Shown in pieces: positions 15,168-22,894 of a stretch of 27,611 nucleotides of DNA. How positions within the stretch are numbered: the stretch's first letter is position 1; the number at the start of each line of letters is the position of its first letter. The notes under the pieces are model-generated. The model did not search any database. It saw only the letters and a list, made by a program, of their open reading frames with translations, and was not told where the DNA came from. The stretch spans positions 1 to 27,611 of the IMG/VR virus record IMGVR_UViG_3300042324_001258, one strand, 5' to 3'. Source of the DNA: a virus. The translations under genes were made by a program, and so were the position numbers.

Positions 15168-15787
15168 CAGAAGACTTTGAAAAAGCCTTAGGAGATTATA
15201 CAGGAGCAAAGTATGTAATTACTTTAGATAATATGAGTAACGGACTTTTCTTAGCACTATATTACGAGAACTATGTAAAAAAGAGCATAACATCTCCTAC
15301 AATAAAAATACCAAACAGAACATACCCTTCAGTACCATGTGAGATTATTCATGCTGGATTAAGAGTAGAGTTTGAAATAGTAGAGGGAAGAACTATTAAA
15401 GGAGCTTATAATCTAAAAGGAAGTAATGTATGGGACTCTGCTTTATCGTTTACAGCAGACATGTATAAGCAAGGAACTCATATGTGTATATCTTTTACAG
15501 GACCTTATAAGCATTTTAAATTATCTAAAGGAGGAGCAATACTGACAGATAGCGAAGAGGCTTACTTGTGGTTTAAGAGAGCTAGGTATAGTGGAAGAAG
15601 AGAATGTTCGTACCACGAAGATGATTTGGATATGTTAGGATGGAATTTCTATATGATGCCAGAGTTAGCAGCAAGAGGAATGTTATTAATGAATCAATTC
15701 TACACACTAGACGGTACTAAGAAACATAATGCTGATTTAGAATTACCTTACCCAGACTTATCTAAGTTCGAGATATACACACGATGA
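15143..15787 (+). CDS. Half-length DegT-family aminotransferase-like protein
   Basis: A 214-residue protein, roughly half the length of normal DegT/DnrJ enzymes (370-400 aa). It keeps the cofactor parts: VWDSALSFT (Asp98, PLP ring nitrogen) and FTGPYKHFKLSKGGAIL, where Lys123 aligns with the Schiff-base lysine of K-x-I-x-x-G-E-G-G (here the GE is SK). The early LDNMSNGLFLALY (28-40) matches the phosphate-loop helix. The C-terminal domain that completes the active site is missing and the frame ends cleanly at TGA, overlapping the acyltransferase start as ATGA. It could be a PLP enzyme with another partner, a subunit of the complete aminotransferase at 11434, or a catalytically changed relative. 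Confidence 0.7.
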   Translation: MSNGIYKITEDFEKALGDYTGAKYVITLDNMSNGLFLALYYENYVKKSITSPTIKIPNRTYPSVPCEIIHAGLRVEFEIVEGRTIKGAYNLKGSNVWDSALSFTADMYKQGTHMCISFTGPYKHFKLSKGGAILTDSEEAYLWFKRARYSGRRECSYHEDDLDMLGWNFYMMPELAARGMLLMNQFYTLDGTKKHNADLELPYPDLSKFEIYTR

Positions 15788-16356
15788 AAAAAGCTTTAAT
15801 AGGATTTGGGGGACATGCTAGAGAGGTCTTAGCTCAAATGGGAGAAGATCTTATATGCTTTGTAGATAATCAATATGTAGTAGAGGGTACATTACCTATC
15901 TCTTCTTTTGATCCTACAGAGTATGAAGTAATGGTAGCAGTAGGAGACTCTAAGGACAGGTACGACATAGTTCAGAAGCTTCCAAAAGAGACTAAATACT
16001 TTACCTTCATACATCCTACAGCTCTTATAATGAATAATGTGGAGATAGGAGAGGGTAGTTTTATTGGTGCTTATTCAATACTTACTACTAATATTAAAAT
16101 AGGTAAACATGCATTACTGAATAGAGGTAATCAAATAGGGCATGACTGCATCATCGGAGATTACTTCAGTGCAATGCCAGGAGCTATTGTATCAGGTAAT
16201 GTAACAATTTACAGCTGCGTGTATATGGGAACTAACTCAACAATTAGAGAAAAACTATCAGTACATAGCTTTGCTACAATCGGACTTAATGCCGGAGTTG
16301 TAAAATCAACAGAAGGTCCTTATACTTATATAGGAACACCAGCTAAAATACTATAA
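15784..16356 (+). CDS. PglD/NeuD-type sugar O- or N-acyltransferase (left-handed beta-helix)
   Basis: A 190-residue protein. The N-terminal Rossmann-like part starts KKALIGFGGHAREVLAQMG, the signature of the PglD/NeuD family. From about residue 75 on there are hexapeptide repeats (HPTALIMNNVEIGEGSFIG, IKIGKHALLNRGNQIGHDCI, GAIVSGNVTIYSCVYMG), with His122 or so in QIGHDC at the position of the catalytic His. The C-terminal YTYIGTPAKIL closes the fold. The family acetylates amino or hydroxyl groups of nucleotide-linked sugars such as UDP-4-amino sugars or sialic acid. The gene directly follows the half-length aminotransferase by an ATGA overlap, the same pairing as PglE-PglD. Confidence 0.88.
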   Translation: MKKALIGFGGHAREVLAQMGEDLICFVDNQYVVEGTLPISSFDPTEYEVMVAVGDSKDRYDIVQKLPKETKYFTFIHPTALIMNNVEIGEGSFIGAYSILTTNIKIGKHALLNRGNQIGHDCIIGDYFSAMPGAIVSGNVTIYSCVYMGTNSTIREKLSVHSFATIGLNAGVVKSTEGPYTYIGTPAKIL

Positions 16357-16366
16357 ACAAAATAGA

Positions 16367-17218
16367 ATGAAAGTACTAGTAACAGGAGGAGCAGGATTTG
16401 TAGGAACAAATCTAATCAAAAGACTTCTAGAGGAAGGACATGAAGTTGTATCGGTTGATAACTACAACACAGGATTGAAAAGCAATCATCAAGAAGGATG
16501 CTTATATGTTGAACAAGACATAAGAAACATATCTGATTATTCTGCATGGGGTAAATTTGATATTGTATATCATTTAGCAGCAATTGCTAGAATACAGCCA
16601 TCCTTTATCAATCCGGAAGAGTACTTTATAACTAATGCTTATGCTACTATGAAGATAGCTAAGTATTGTTCCGATAAGAACATACCACTTGTATATGCAG
16701 GAAGTAGTTCACATCATTCAGGTAAGTTTAAAAATCCATATACATTTAGTAAGGATGTAGGAGAAGAAGTAATCCAGTTATTTGAACAACATTACAATTT
16801 AAAAGCTACCATAGTACGATTTTATAATGTATACGGACCATATCATTTAAAAGAAGGAGGATATACTACTCTAATAGGAGCATGGGAGAAGAGAGTTGAA
16901 GAAGGTAAGTCACTAATCATTTACGGAGATGGAACAAAGCGTAGAGACTTCACACACGTTGATGATATTATAGAAGGATTAGTATTAGTGAATACTAAAC
17001 AAGCTTGGGGGATTATATTTGAATTAGGAAAAGGACATAACTATTCAGTTAATGAAATAGCAGATGCTTTTGGAATAGAGGTAGAATATAAAGAGAACAA
17101 GCCAGGTGAAGCAGAGATAACTCTATGTACAGATACAGCAGCAAGAGACATCCTAGGTTGGAATCCTGAGAAAGATATCATAGATTACATAAAAGAATAC
17201 TTATCATGCAAAAAATAA
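16367..17218 (+). CDS. NAD-dependent nucleotide-sugar epimerase (GalE-like, extended SDR)
   Basis: A 283-residue extended short-chain dehydrogenase/reductase. TGGAGFVGTNLIKRLL (6-21) is the NAD-binding loop, VDNYNTG (31-37) the ribose-binding turn, and YHLAAIA the second strand. The catalytic set is Ser in AGSSSHH and Tyr-x-x-x-Lys in NPYTFSKDV. RFYNVYGPYH and YGDGTKRRDFTHVDDI bind the nucleotide sugar as in UDP-glucose or UDP-GlcNAc 4-epimerases. The loop between Ser and Tyr is about ten residues shorter than in GalE and the whole protein is short for the family (310-340). It overlaps the next glycosyltransferase gene by 13 nt. Confidence 0.9.
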   Translation: MKVLVTGGAGFVGTNLIKRLLEEGHEVVSVDNYNTGLKSNHQEGCLYVEQDIRNISDYSAWGKFDIVYHLAAIARIQPSFINPEEYFITNAYATMKIAKYCSDKNIPLVYAGSSSHHSGKFKNPYTFSKDVGEEVIQLFEQHYNLKATIVRFYNVYGPYHLKEGGYTTLIGAWEKRVEEGKSLIIYGDGTKRRDFTHVDDIIEGLVLVNTKQAWGIIFELGKGHNYSVNEIADAFGIEVEYKENKPGEAEITLCTDTAARDILGWNPEKDIIDYIKEYLSCKK

Positions 17219-18396
17219 CATTCGTAATACCTTCCAGAAACAATCTAGAGTTTTTACAATTAGCTTATAAATCAATTCGAAATCTTAGAACCAAGCATGA
17301 AGTCTTAGTACTTGATGATGCTTCTACAGATGGAACAGCAGAATGGATTACATCTCTTAACGATGAAGATCTTATCACACATGTCAATCCAGGTCCAGAA
17401 AGGATAGGAATTGTAGGAATGTTTGACAAAGGAATTGAGATGGCAAGAACAGAGATCATATTTGCCTTCCATGCCGATATGATTGCAGGTCCTAATCTAG
17501 ATAAGAATATATTAAAGCATTTAAAAAGAGGAACAGTTGTAAGTGCAACTAGAATAGAACCTTCTCTTCATCCACCAGGACCGGAGAAGATTACTCAAGA
17601 TTGGGGAATAGAAGTAGAAGAGATAGACTTCAACGGAGTAATAAATGCTATAGGTCATTTTGAAAATCAAAATAAAGATAAAACAACTGAGGGTATATTT
17701 GCTCCCTGGTGTATGTATAAAGAAGACTTCCAGGCAGTAGGAGGACATGACGAAGTATTTGCACCTCAATCAAAAGAAGACTCAGATCTATTTAACAGAT
17801 TTGTATTAAATGGTTACAAAGTAATTCAATCATGGGATGGATTAGTATATCATTTTACTTCTAGAGGAAGTAGATTTAATAAACATGCCGGAGGAGGAGC
17901 TGGAAAGAATAGTGAGGAGTGGTTATACACAACTACTAAGAATGGTAGAGAGTTTATTCGTAAGTGGGGATCGTTTATAAAGCATGATTCATTAATGAAG
18001 CCAATCGTACCTCCAAAGTATAATGTAGCATTTGTAGTTAACAATTGTAACTCTGAGATGTTAGAAGCATTTGAACCTTGGTGCGATAGAATCTATATTA
18101 ACGATGAACTGGGAATATTGTTTGCAGCCTACTATGAAACTGAACATAAAAATACATCATACGATTTAAAGAAACGAGTACTTAATACGAAGTGGAACGA
18201 TCCTCAAGGAGAAAATGATATCGTAGTAGAGTTTGATGGAAAGCAGATCACACAACAGTCCTTCAGCGTTATACAACAACTGGCAGAGATTATAAAAGAG
18301 AGTGGAGAAGTAGGAGAGTTTGAATTAGATGTATTTAAAATAACTATTAACTCTCTTATAGAATATCAGAACGATCTAATAGTATGTAAAAATTAA
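17206..18396 (+). CDS. Glycosyltransferase, GT2-like, with C-terminal extension
   Basis: A 396-residue enzyme. QKITFVIPSRNNLEFLQLAY opens the GT-A fold; LVLDDASTDGT (35-44) is the nucleotide-binding Asp cluster; FAFHADMIAG has the DxD-like His89-Ala-Asp91; and GGHDE with KEDSDLFNRF (about 190) is the acceptor-side ED motif. The first 270 residues are thus a complete GT2. The C-terminal 120 residues (from about VPPKYNVAFVVNN) look like a small separate alpha/beta domain of unknown role. It is the last gene of the glycan locus; 19 nt of AT-rich sequence separate it from the next unit. Confidence 0.88.
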   Translation: MQKITFVIPSRNNLEFLQLAYKSIRNLRTKHEVLVLDDASTDGTAEWITSLNDEDLITHVNPGPERIGIVGMFDKGIEMARTEIIFAFHADMIAGPNLDKNILKHLKRGTVVSATRIEPSLHPPGPEKITQDWGIEVEEIDFNGVINAIGHFENQNKDKTTEGIFAPWCMYKEDFQAVGGHDEVFAPQSKEDSDLFNRFVLNGYKVIQSWDGLVYHFTSRGSRFNKHAGGGAGKNSEEWLYTTTKNGREFIRKWGSFIKHDSLMKPIVPPKYNVAFVVNNCNSEMLEAFEPWCDRIYINDELGILFAAYYETEHKNTSYDLKKRVLNTKWNDPQGENDIVVEFDGKQITQQSFSVIQQLAEIIKESGEVGEFELDVFKITINSLIEYQNDLIVCKN

Positions 18397-18415
18397 CTAT
18401 TTATAACAAAAACAT

Positions 18416-18769
18416 ATGAGCTTAATCAACGAAATAAAAGAGATGCTATCTGAAGTTACAAAGGTAAACTTCAAAGGAAACAAATTTGTCCTTAAGATAG
18501 ATGTAAACGAAGATCCAAATAAGAAAGGAATCAAAGTACAATTCCTTCCAACTACATTTGCAGGTATGTCTAAGCAACAACAAGACGACATCGCTATGGA
18601 GTTAGGAGCTAAATTGAATCAAGGACTATCGGCTCTAGGCTTAACAGTTGAGAGAGACAGAGAATTAAAGGATAAGACGATTGTAGGCTTCTTTATATAC
18701 ATCGAATACCTAGATAAGATTATTATCAATGCTTTAAATCAAGCAGCACAAGAACCAAGTAACAACTAA
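18416..18769 (+). CDS. Hypothetical protein, 117 aa
   Basis: A soluble protein with an N-terminal helix (LINEIKEMLSEV), a strand pair (FVLKIDVNEDPN and GIKVQFLPTTF), a Gln-rich helical stretch (MSKQQQDDIAMELGAKL) and a final VGFFIYIEYLDKIIINALN. No family recognised. It starts a group of small genes after the glycan locus. No TTG-N20-TATATTT promoter is visible in the short gap before it, so it may be read from upstream. Confidence 0.7.
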   Translation: MSLINEIKEMLSEVTKVNFKGNKFVLKIDVNEDPNKKGIKVQFLPTTFAGMSKQQQDDIAMELGAKLNQGLSALGLTVERDRELKDKTIVGFFIYIEYLDKIIINALNQAAQEPSNN

Positions 18770-18779
18770 TTAGAGAGAT

Positions 18780-18992
18780 ATGCCACAGTTTTGTTTTTAT
18801 TCAAAAAATAACCCTACACAAGAACCAGTAGGAGTATTACATGCAGCAAGTAGAGAAGAAGCAATAAAATTCTTCTCATTATCAAAACAGTTACCAGTAA
18901 ACGATTTTCTAACAATTTTTGAAGTAAAGAACTACACGTATGGTACACAAGAAGGACTTAAGGAAAACACTAAACAGCTTCTTAAAGGCTAG
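18780..18992 (+). CDS. Hypothetical protein, 70 aa
   Basis: A compact alpha/beta protein (CFYSKNNPTQEPVGVLHAAS, then REEAIKFFSLSKQLPVNDF). The pattern strand, Ala-Ser-Arg-Glu-Glu-Ala helix, strand is common in small phage proteins, but I cannot name a family. It lies 10 nt after the previous stop and 22 nt before the next ATG. Confidence 0.65.
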   Translation: MPQFCFYSKNNPTQEPVGVLHAASREEAIKFFSLSKQLPVNDFLTIFEVKNYTYGTQEGLKENTKQLLKG

Positions 18993-19014
18993 TATTAGTA
19001 TAAAGGAAAAGGGT

Positions 19015-19350
19015 ATGGCTAGAGAGGTAATCGAAAAGAAACTCTTCATAGAAAATATTATCCTTTTAAGAGAGATAGAGGATAGGAGAGACTTCATGGA
19101 AGAAGAGATCGGAGTAGATATGTCTATCTACGAAGAGAAGTTCCTACAAATAATAGAAAATCTATTCAAGATACACTTCAGCAAAGAACAATTTGCATTA
19201 ATACAGTACTACCTTTACCAAGTCCCTACAATAGATAATTGGGATGGAAAGATAGATCTCTCAGATGGAAAGAAAATGATTACAGTTGACTTTGAAACAC
19301 CTGAGCAGGTTTGGAATGTAATAACTAGCTTAAAAGAAGTAAAGAAATAG
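19015..19350 (+). CDS. Hypothetical protein, 111 aa
   Basis: A mostly helical, charged protein beginning MAREVIEKKLFIENIILLRE, with an acidic EDRRDFMEEEIGVDMSIYEEKF middle and a C-terminal half KEQFALIQYYLYQVP, DNWDGKIDLSDGKK and FETPEQVWNVITSL. I chose the ATG at 19015 instead of an in-frame ATG at 18940 because the longer form would overlap the preceding gene by 53 nt. Its stop TAG touches the TTG of the promoter at 19351. Confidence 0.7.
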   Translation: MAREVIEKKLFIENIILLREIEDRRDFMEEEIGVDMSIYEEKFLQIIENLFKIHFSKEQFALIQYYLYQVPTIDNWDGKIDLSDGKKMITVDFETPEQVWNVITSLKEVKK

Positions 19351-19387
19351 TTGCTAGAACGAATCTTTATTCTTATATTTAGGTATA
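19351..19387 (+). promoter_or_regulatory. Phage promoter, TTG-N20-TATATTTAGGTATA type
   Basis: TTG at 19351-19353, 20-nt spacer starting CTAG and ending TTCT, TATATTTAGGTATA at 19374-19387. The TTG abuts the preceding stop codon. A 20-nt A-rich leader without Shine-Dalgarno leads to the ATG at 19408, which is preceded by GGTT. Confidence 0.88.
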
Positions 19388-19407
19388 ATTAATAAACAAA
19401 AACGGTT

Positions 19408-19809
19408 ATGAATTTAGAAATGATTCCTTGTACAAGATGTGGCAATGATATGCCAAAGCTCCGATTAGACAGTTACGGATACGACTTCTGTGTTAACTGC
19501 TCAGATGTAAAGCCTAAGGTAGGACGTATTAGAGTAGTAGGAGAAGGAGACTATACAGTAACAGAGCTTGATATCTTAGATCAAGACACTGCTAGAAGAC
19601 TTCAAGAGATGGAAAATACTTCAAGAGGAGTAAGAAATGTTCCATTAGAGATCTTAAACTATGACGAAGATGAAGTAACAGATGATGCTAAAGCATTAGA
19701 TGCTGTTATTGAAAAGGCCTTAGATGATGATTTAGAAATCGAAGAGGTAGAAGAAGACTTAGAAGATCTAGAAGATATAGATGATCTAGAAGACGAAGAT
19801 GAAGACTAA
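19408..19809 (+). CDS. Zinc-ribbon protein with acidic tail
   Basis: A 133-residue protein. An N-terminal zinc ribbon (Cys8/Cys11 in PCTRCGN, Cys28/Cys31 in FCVNCSD) is followed by VGRIRVVGEGDYTVTELDIL, probably a short beta domain. The last 45 residues are almost entirely Asp, Glu and Leu/Ile. The acidic tail could mimic nucleic acid or bind a basic partner, for instance RNA polymerase or a nuclease; that is inference. It is the first gene of a unit read from the promoter at 19351. The next gene begins directly after the stop codon. Confidence 0.78.
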   Translation: MNLEMIPCTRCGNDMPKLRLDSYGYDFCVNCSDVKPKVGRIRVVGEGDYTVTELDILDQDTARRLQEMENTSRGVRNVPLEILNYDEDEVTDDAKALDAVIEKALDDDLEIEEVEEDLEDLEDIDDLEDEDED

Positions 19810-20463
19810 ATGCCAGCAGCTAAATTTATATCTAAAGATGATTGCCTCAGAGCAATGGACAATACTAAGAGTAATAGAGGAGCAGCTCGATTTCTTCGTT
19901 GCAGCTTTGTCCATTATAAGAAGTATGCCAGAACTTATGTAAACGAAGAAGGAATAACTCTATGGGAGGTTCATAAGAATCCAGCCGGAATAGGTATTCC
20001 TAAATATCTTCCTAACAAAGGCAAACAAGCACCCCTTAAGGAATTAATAGAAGGAAAGATATCAGTAGCTTCTTTTGAGCCGGCTAAGATCAAACAGAGA
20101 CTAATCTTTGAAGGGTACTTGAAAGAGGAATGCAATCGATGTGGCTTTCATGAAGAGAGAGTAACAGATCATAAAATACCTTTGATACTTCAATTCAAGG
20201 ATAAGAATAAAGTCAACTATGAGCTTACTAATATAGAGCTTATGTGTTACAATTGTTCTTTCCTGTACTCGGTATCACCTATTACCGACAAGCAAGTAGC
20301 AGCAGCAGAAGATTCTGTAGACAGACAAGTAAGAGATTTTGATTGGGAGGTAGATGATGCAATGAAAGAGCATCTAGAATCATTAGGACTTTGGAATGAA
20401 GTACCAACAGATGGTTCACAATACATCTCAGAAAACTTTAAGAGGAATGAAAAAGAAGACTAA
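19810..20463 (+). CDS. HNH-type endonuclease-like protein
   Basis: A 217-residue protein. The N-terminal part (SKDDCLRAMDNTKSNRGAAR) looks like a helix-turn-helix or specificity domain. Residues 105-150 are HNH-like: CNRCGF (Cys108/111), TDHKIPL (Asp120-His121), ELTNIELMCYNC (Asn141, Cys146/149). The two CxxC pairs would hold a structural zinc. Expected activity is DNA cleavage or nicking, perhaps as a homing or packaging-type nuclease, or a degenerate DNA-binding relative. The start at 19810 immediately follows the upstream TAA, and the 3' end overlaps a 42-codon gene at 20447. Confidence 0.72.
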   Translation: MPAAKFISKDDCLRAMDNTKSNRGAARFLRCSFVHYKKYARTYVNEEGITLWEVHKNPAGIGIPKYLPNKGKQAPLKELIEGKISVASFEPAKIKQRLIFEGYLKEECNRCGFHEERVTDHKIPLILQFKDKNKVNYELTNIELMCYNCSFLYSVSPITDKQVAAAEDSVDRQVRDFDWEVDDAMKEHLESLGLWNEVPTDGSQYISENFKRNEKED

Positions 20464-20575
20464 ACCTACCAGAGAAAGAATTGTAGCCAACAAGCTTGTA
20501 AAGCAATCAGAGCAGAATGAAAAGCTGAGAGAGAAAACAATCAGTAATTCTTTTTGGAAATTGTTTGGAAAATAG
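20447..20575 (+). CDS. Very small basic protein, 42 aa
   Basis: ATG at 20447 lies 17 nt inside the HNH-like gene. The product is Lys/Arg-rich (MKKKTKPTRERIVANKLV) and ends in SFWKLFGK. The TAG stop is directly followed by the TTG of the next promoter, as for the preceding unit, which supports it as a real end of a transcription unit. Function unknown. Confidence 0.6.
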   Translation: MKKKTKPTRERIVANKLVKQSEQNEKLREKTISNSFWKLFGK

Positions 20576-20612
20576 TTGCTAGTACGAATCTTTGTTCGTA
20601 TATTTAGGTATA
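20576..20612 (+). promoter_or_regulatory. Phage promoter, TTG-N20-TATATTTAGGTATA type
   Basis: TTG at 20576-20578, a spacer almost identical to that at 19351 (CTAGTACGAATCTTTGTTCG), TATATTTAGGTATA at 20599-20612. A short A-rich leader ends in AGGTT before the ATG at 20630. Confidence 0.9.
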
Positions 20613-20629
20613 GAAATTAAAAAAAGGTT

Positions 20630-20959
20630 ATGGCAGAAAAGACAGGCGCTACAGTCAAAAAGATTCACGATTTTAATACCTCAGGTGTATTAGAAGTATG
20701 TATCAAAGGAAATTGGTATAGAACTACTTGTAATGAATTCAGATCATTCGATGGTAAGAGAAGAATAACTGAGCCTTTAAAGCAGCCAGGTATTGGAGAT
20801 AGCTTTAATGATATAGAATTTAGAACGTATGACTATAACGGCCCAGTTTATATCCTTCAGACTAATCTAGAGGTAATTAGAATGGATACAGAGACTATTG
20901 TAACTAATCCAAAAATGCCAGTCAATCAAAAATCAGAAGCAAATAGTAATCGTATATGA
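20630..20959 (+). CDS. Hypothetical protein, 109 aa
   Basis: A soluble beta-rich protein with blocks VLEVCIKGNWYRTTCNEF and YDYNGPVYILQTNLEV. There are no recognised motifs. It is the first gene of a three-gene unit (20630-21500) linked by ATGA overlaps. The stop overlaps the start of the next gene at 20956. Confidence 0.7.
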   Translation: MAEKTGATVKKIHDFNTSGVLEVCIKGNWYRTTCNEFRSFDGKRRITEPLKQPGIGDSFNDIEFRTYDYNGPVYILQTNLEVIRMDTETIVTNPKMPVNQKSEANSNRI

Positions 20960-21249
20960 GAAAATTAGAAATAGAATCTCTAGAAGAATTAGAATCTATC
21001 TTCAGAGAAAGATCAGTCGATATGACAAACAATATCAGAGAAGGTATTGAAGAAGCTATGAAGAGTAAGAAGAGGACAGCTATCTTATTTGAAATATTTA
21101 TGGATGGAATGGAGACTTCTTTTGAAATATCACTTTCAAAAAGAGAATGGATTACAGCTCTAGAGAATTGCTTGAAGCATTACAGCGAGTGGGAGATGGG
21201 AGATGAAGCAATTGATACTTATTTACTAATCAAAGAACTGAAAGCATGA
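20956..21249 (+). CDS. Hypothetical protein, 97 aa
   Basis: A helical, acidic protein (LEIESLEELESIFRE, NIREGIEEAMKSKK) with a short beta region (TAILFEIFMDGMETSFEISL) in the middle. No family recognised. ATGA overlaps tie it to both neighbours. Confidence 0.7.
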   Translation: MRKLEIESLEELESIFRERSVDMTNNIREGIEEAMKSKKRTAILFEIFMDGMETSFEISLSKREWITALENCLKHYSEWEMGDEAIDTYLLIKELKA

Positions 21250-21500
21250 TAAAGCCTTATGTGAAAGTATTTGTATGTGAGAAGACTGGAATTAAGTCAA
21301 CTTATACATATAACGGTGCAAGTATTGTAAATGGAATGATAAAAGCTGAGTTCGAATATCCTAAAGAATACTTAGATGAGTTCAATAAAAAGGAAAAAAT
21401 TAAGAATAATCTTCCGAAAACAAAACAAATGTTCTTAAATCCTGCAACAGGAAAAGAAGTAGGATATTACAGAGCTAAGAATTTAGGCCTTGTAAAATAA
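21246..21500 (+). CDS. Hypothetical protein, 84 aa
   Basis: A small basic protein with strands at the N-terminus (YVKVFVCEKTGIKSTYTY) and a Lys-rich C-terminus (NKKEKIKNNLPKTKQ). No family recognised. Last gene of its unit; the next promoter begins 23 nt downstream of its stop. Confidence 0.7.
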   Translation: MIKPYVKVFVCEKTGIKSTYTYNGASIVNGMIKAEFEYPKEYLDEFNKKEKIKNNLPKTKQMFLNPATGKEVGYYRAKNLGLVK

Positions 21501-21523
21501 ATTAAAAAAAGTTTGTGAATTAG

Positions 21524-21560
21524 TTGCTAGTTACGAAGTTAGTTCGTATATTTAGGTATA
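21524..21560 (+). promoter_or_regulatory. Phage promoter, TTG-N20-TATATTTAGGTATA type
   Basis: TTG at 21524-21526, 20-nt spacer starting CTAG and ending TTCG, TATATTTAGGTATA at 21547-21560. The leader is A-rich and ends in AAGTT before the ATG at 21585. Confidence 0.9.
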
Positions 21561-21584
21561 GAAATCAATTAAAAACAAAAAGTT

Positions 21585-22409
21585 ATGTTATCAAAATTCA
21601 CTACAGGTTTAGATTCTTACCTTACAAAAGATCAAGTAAAAGCTTTAGCACCAGTAGCATTTGCTACAGAGCCAACAAGCGATAAAGTAAGTAGTAAATA
21701 CTTACATGTTAATACTGAGACTATCATCGATGACTTAGAAAAGTTAGGATGGCTTCCAGTAACAGCCTCTCAAAGAAAGGCTAGAAAGTCTGATAAGACT
21801 ACAATCTTCTCAAAGCACATGGTATCATTTCAGAATCCAGACCTTATGATTAAAGGTAAGAATGGTGATGATGCTTTTCCAAGAATCATTTTAACGAACT
21901 CTCATGATGGATTTAATTCTTTTCAGTTTAGAATTGGAATCTACAGATTGGTATGTTCAAATGGATTGGTAGTAGCTGATGAGGAATTCTCAGCATTCAG
22001 AATACGTCACACAGGATATACCTTCGAAGAATTAAGAGGAGTAGTAGCACAAGCAGTAGCTGATCTTCCTAATAAGGTAATGATTTTAAATCAAATGCAG
22101 TTGAGAGAATTGTCTCCGGTAGAGCAAAGACAATTGGCTATCGATGCAATGCAATTGAGAACAAATAGAATCGATGCTGAATGGGATGAAGAGACTATCC
22201 AGGACGTTTTAACTCCTACAAGAGATGCTGATAAAGGAAATGACCTTTGGAAAGTATTTAATGTAATCCAAGAGAAGATTACTCAAGGAGGATATTCAGC
22301 AGCATTGAATGGTGCTAAAGTAAGAAAGGTTAGAAAGATTAAATCATTCGAGAAAGATCTAGAGGTTAATCAAAAGCTATTCAAATTAGCTACAGCATTG
22401 ATCAACTAA
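21585..22409 (+). CDS. DUF932 family protein
   Basis: A 274-residue protein. The family core is visible: LGWLPVTASQRKARKSDKTTIFSKHMVSF (54-82), ILTNSHDGFNSFQFRIGIYRLVCSNGLVV (102-130), then FRIRHTGYTFEEL and a helical C-terminal part ending in KVRKVRKIKSF. DUF932 proteins (phage/plasmid-like protein family) are frequent in phages and plasmids; no accepted biochemical function is known to me. It is led by its own strong promoter. Its TAA overlaps the next ATG as TAATG. Confidence 0.88.
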   Translation: MLSKFTTGLDSYLTKDQVKALAPVAFATEPTSDKVSSKYLHVNTETIIDDLEKLGWLPVTASQRKARKSDKTTIFSKHMVSFQNPDLMIKGKNGDDAFPRIILTNSHDGFNSFQFRIGIYRLVCSNGLVVADEEFSAFRIRHTGYTFEELRGVVAQAVADLPNKVMILNQMQLRELSPVEQRQLAIDAMQLRTNRIDAEWDEETIQDVLTPTRDADKGNDLWKVFNVIQEKITQGGYSAALNGAKVRKVRKIKSFEKDLEVNQKLFKLATALIN

Positions 22410-22648
22410 TGGATAGAGAGAAATATCTACAGATGAGAAGAACTGGCCAATATGACCTTGGCTGGTTCTATCAATACTACCTAGAGCATAAGGATAAGGA
22501 TAGAATGACTCCTCCCTTTGAAGCTTTTCATCAGGCCTTTAATATGTACTTCCAAATGCATGGAGGTTTTATTCTAGACTATATGGATAAGAAAATGGAA
22601 GTAACTAAAATAGAAAACGAACAAGGAAATTTAATTTATATAAACTAA
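22409..22648 (+). CDS. Hypothetical protein, 79 aa
   Basis: A small protein rich in aromatic residues (LGWFYQYYLEHKDK, FEAFHQAFNMYFQMHGG). Probably all-helical. No family recognised. Coupled to the DUF932 gene by a TAATG overlap, which suggests a functional link. Confidence 0.7.
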   Translation: MDREKYLQMRRTGQYDLGWFYQYYLEHKDKDRMTPPFEAFHQAFNMYFQMHGGFILDYMDKKMEVTKIENEQGNLIYIN

Positions 22649-22649
22649 A

Positions 22650-22892
22650 ATGGCAGAAGGCAAAGTAAAAACACCAAAGGAATTGATGGCAGACTTAAAA
22701 GGAAATTACATTCAAGTAATTAAAAAGAACGGAAAGACTCATGATAAGCTCTATAAAGATCCTCAGAGAGCGATTAGAGGAGTAGGAGGAGTTGATAATG
22801 TAAAATACCTTAGAGAGGTTCTTAAAGAGCAAGTCAATTCAAGATACGTAGAAGTAGATTCATTAACCGGAACACCAGAAAACGAATTATAG
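22650..22892 (+). CDS. Hypothetical protein, 80 aa
   Basis: A basic, soluble protein (KTPKELMADLKGNYIQVIKK, DPQRAIRGVGGVDNVKYLRE). No motif recognised. It lies one base after the previous stop codon and is joined to the next gene by a TAGTTATG junction, so it belongs to the DUF932 unit. Confidence 0.7.
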   Translation: MAEGKVKTPKELMADLKGNYIQVIKKNGKTHDKLYKDPQRAIRGVGGVDNVKYLREVLKEQVNSRYVEVDSLTGTPENEL

Positions 22893-22894
22893 TT

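Noticed and set aside
18940-19014. Upstream start for the 111-aa protein
   Set aside because: It would overlap the preceding gene by 53 nt; the ATG at 19015 fits the usual spacing.
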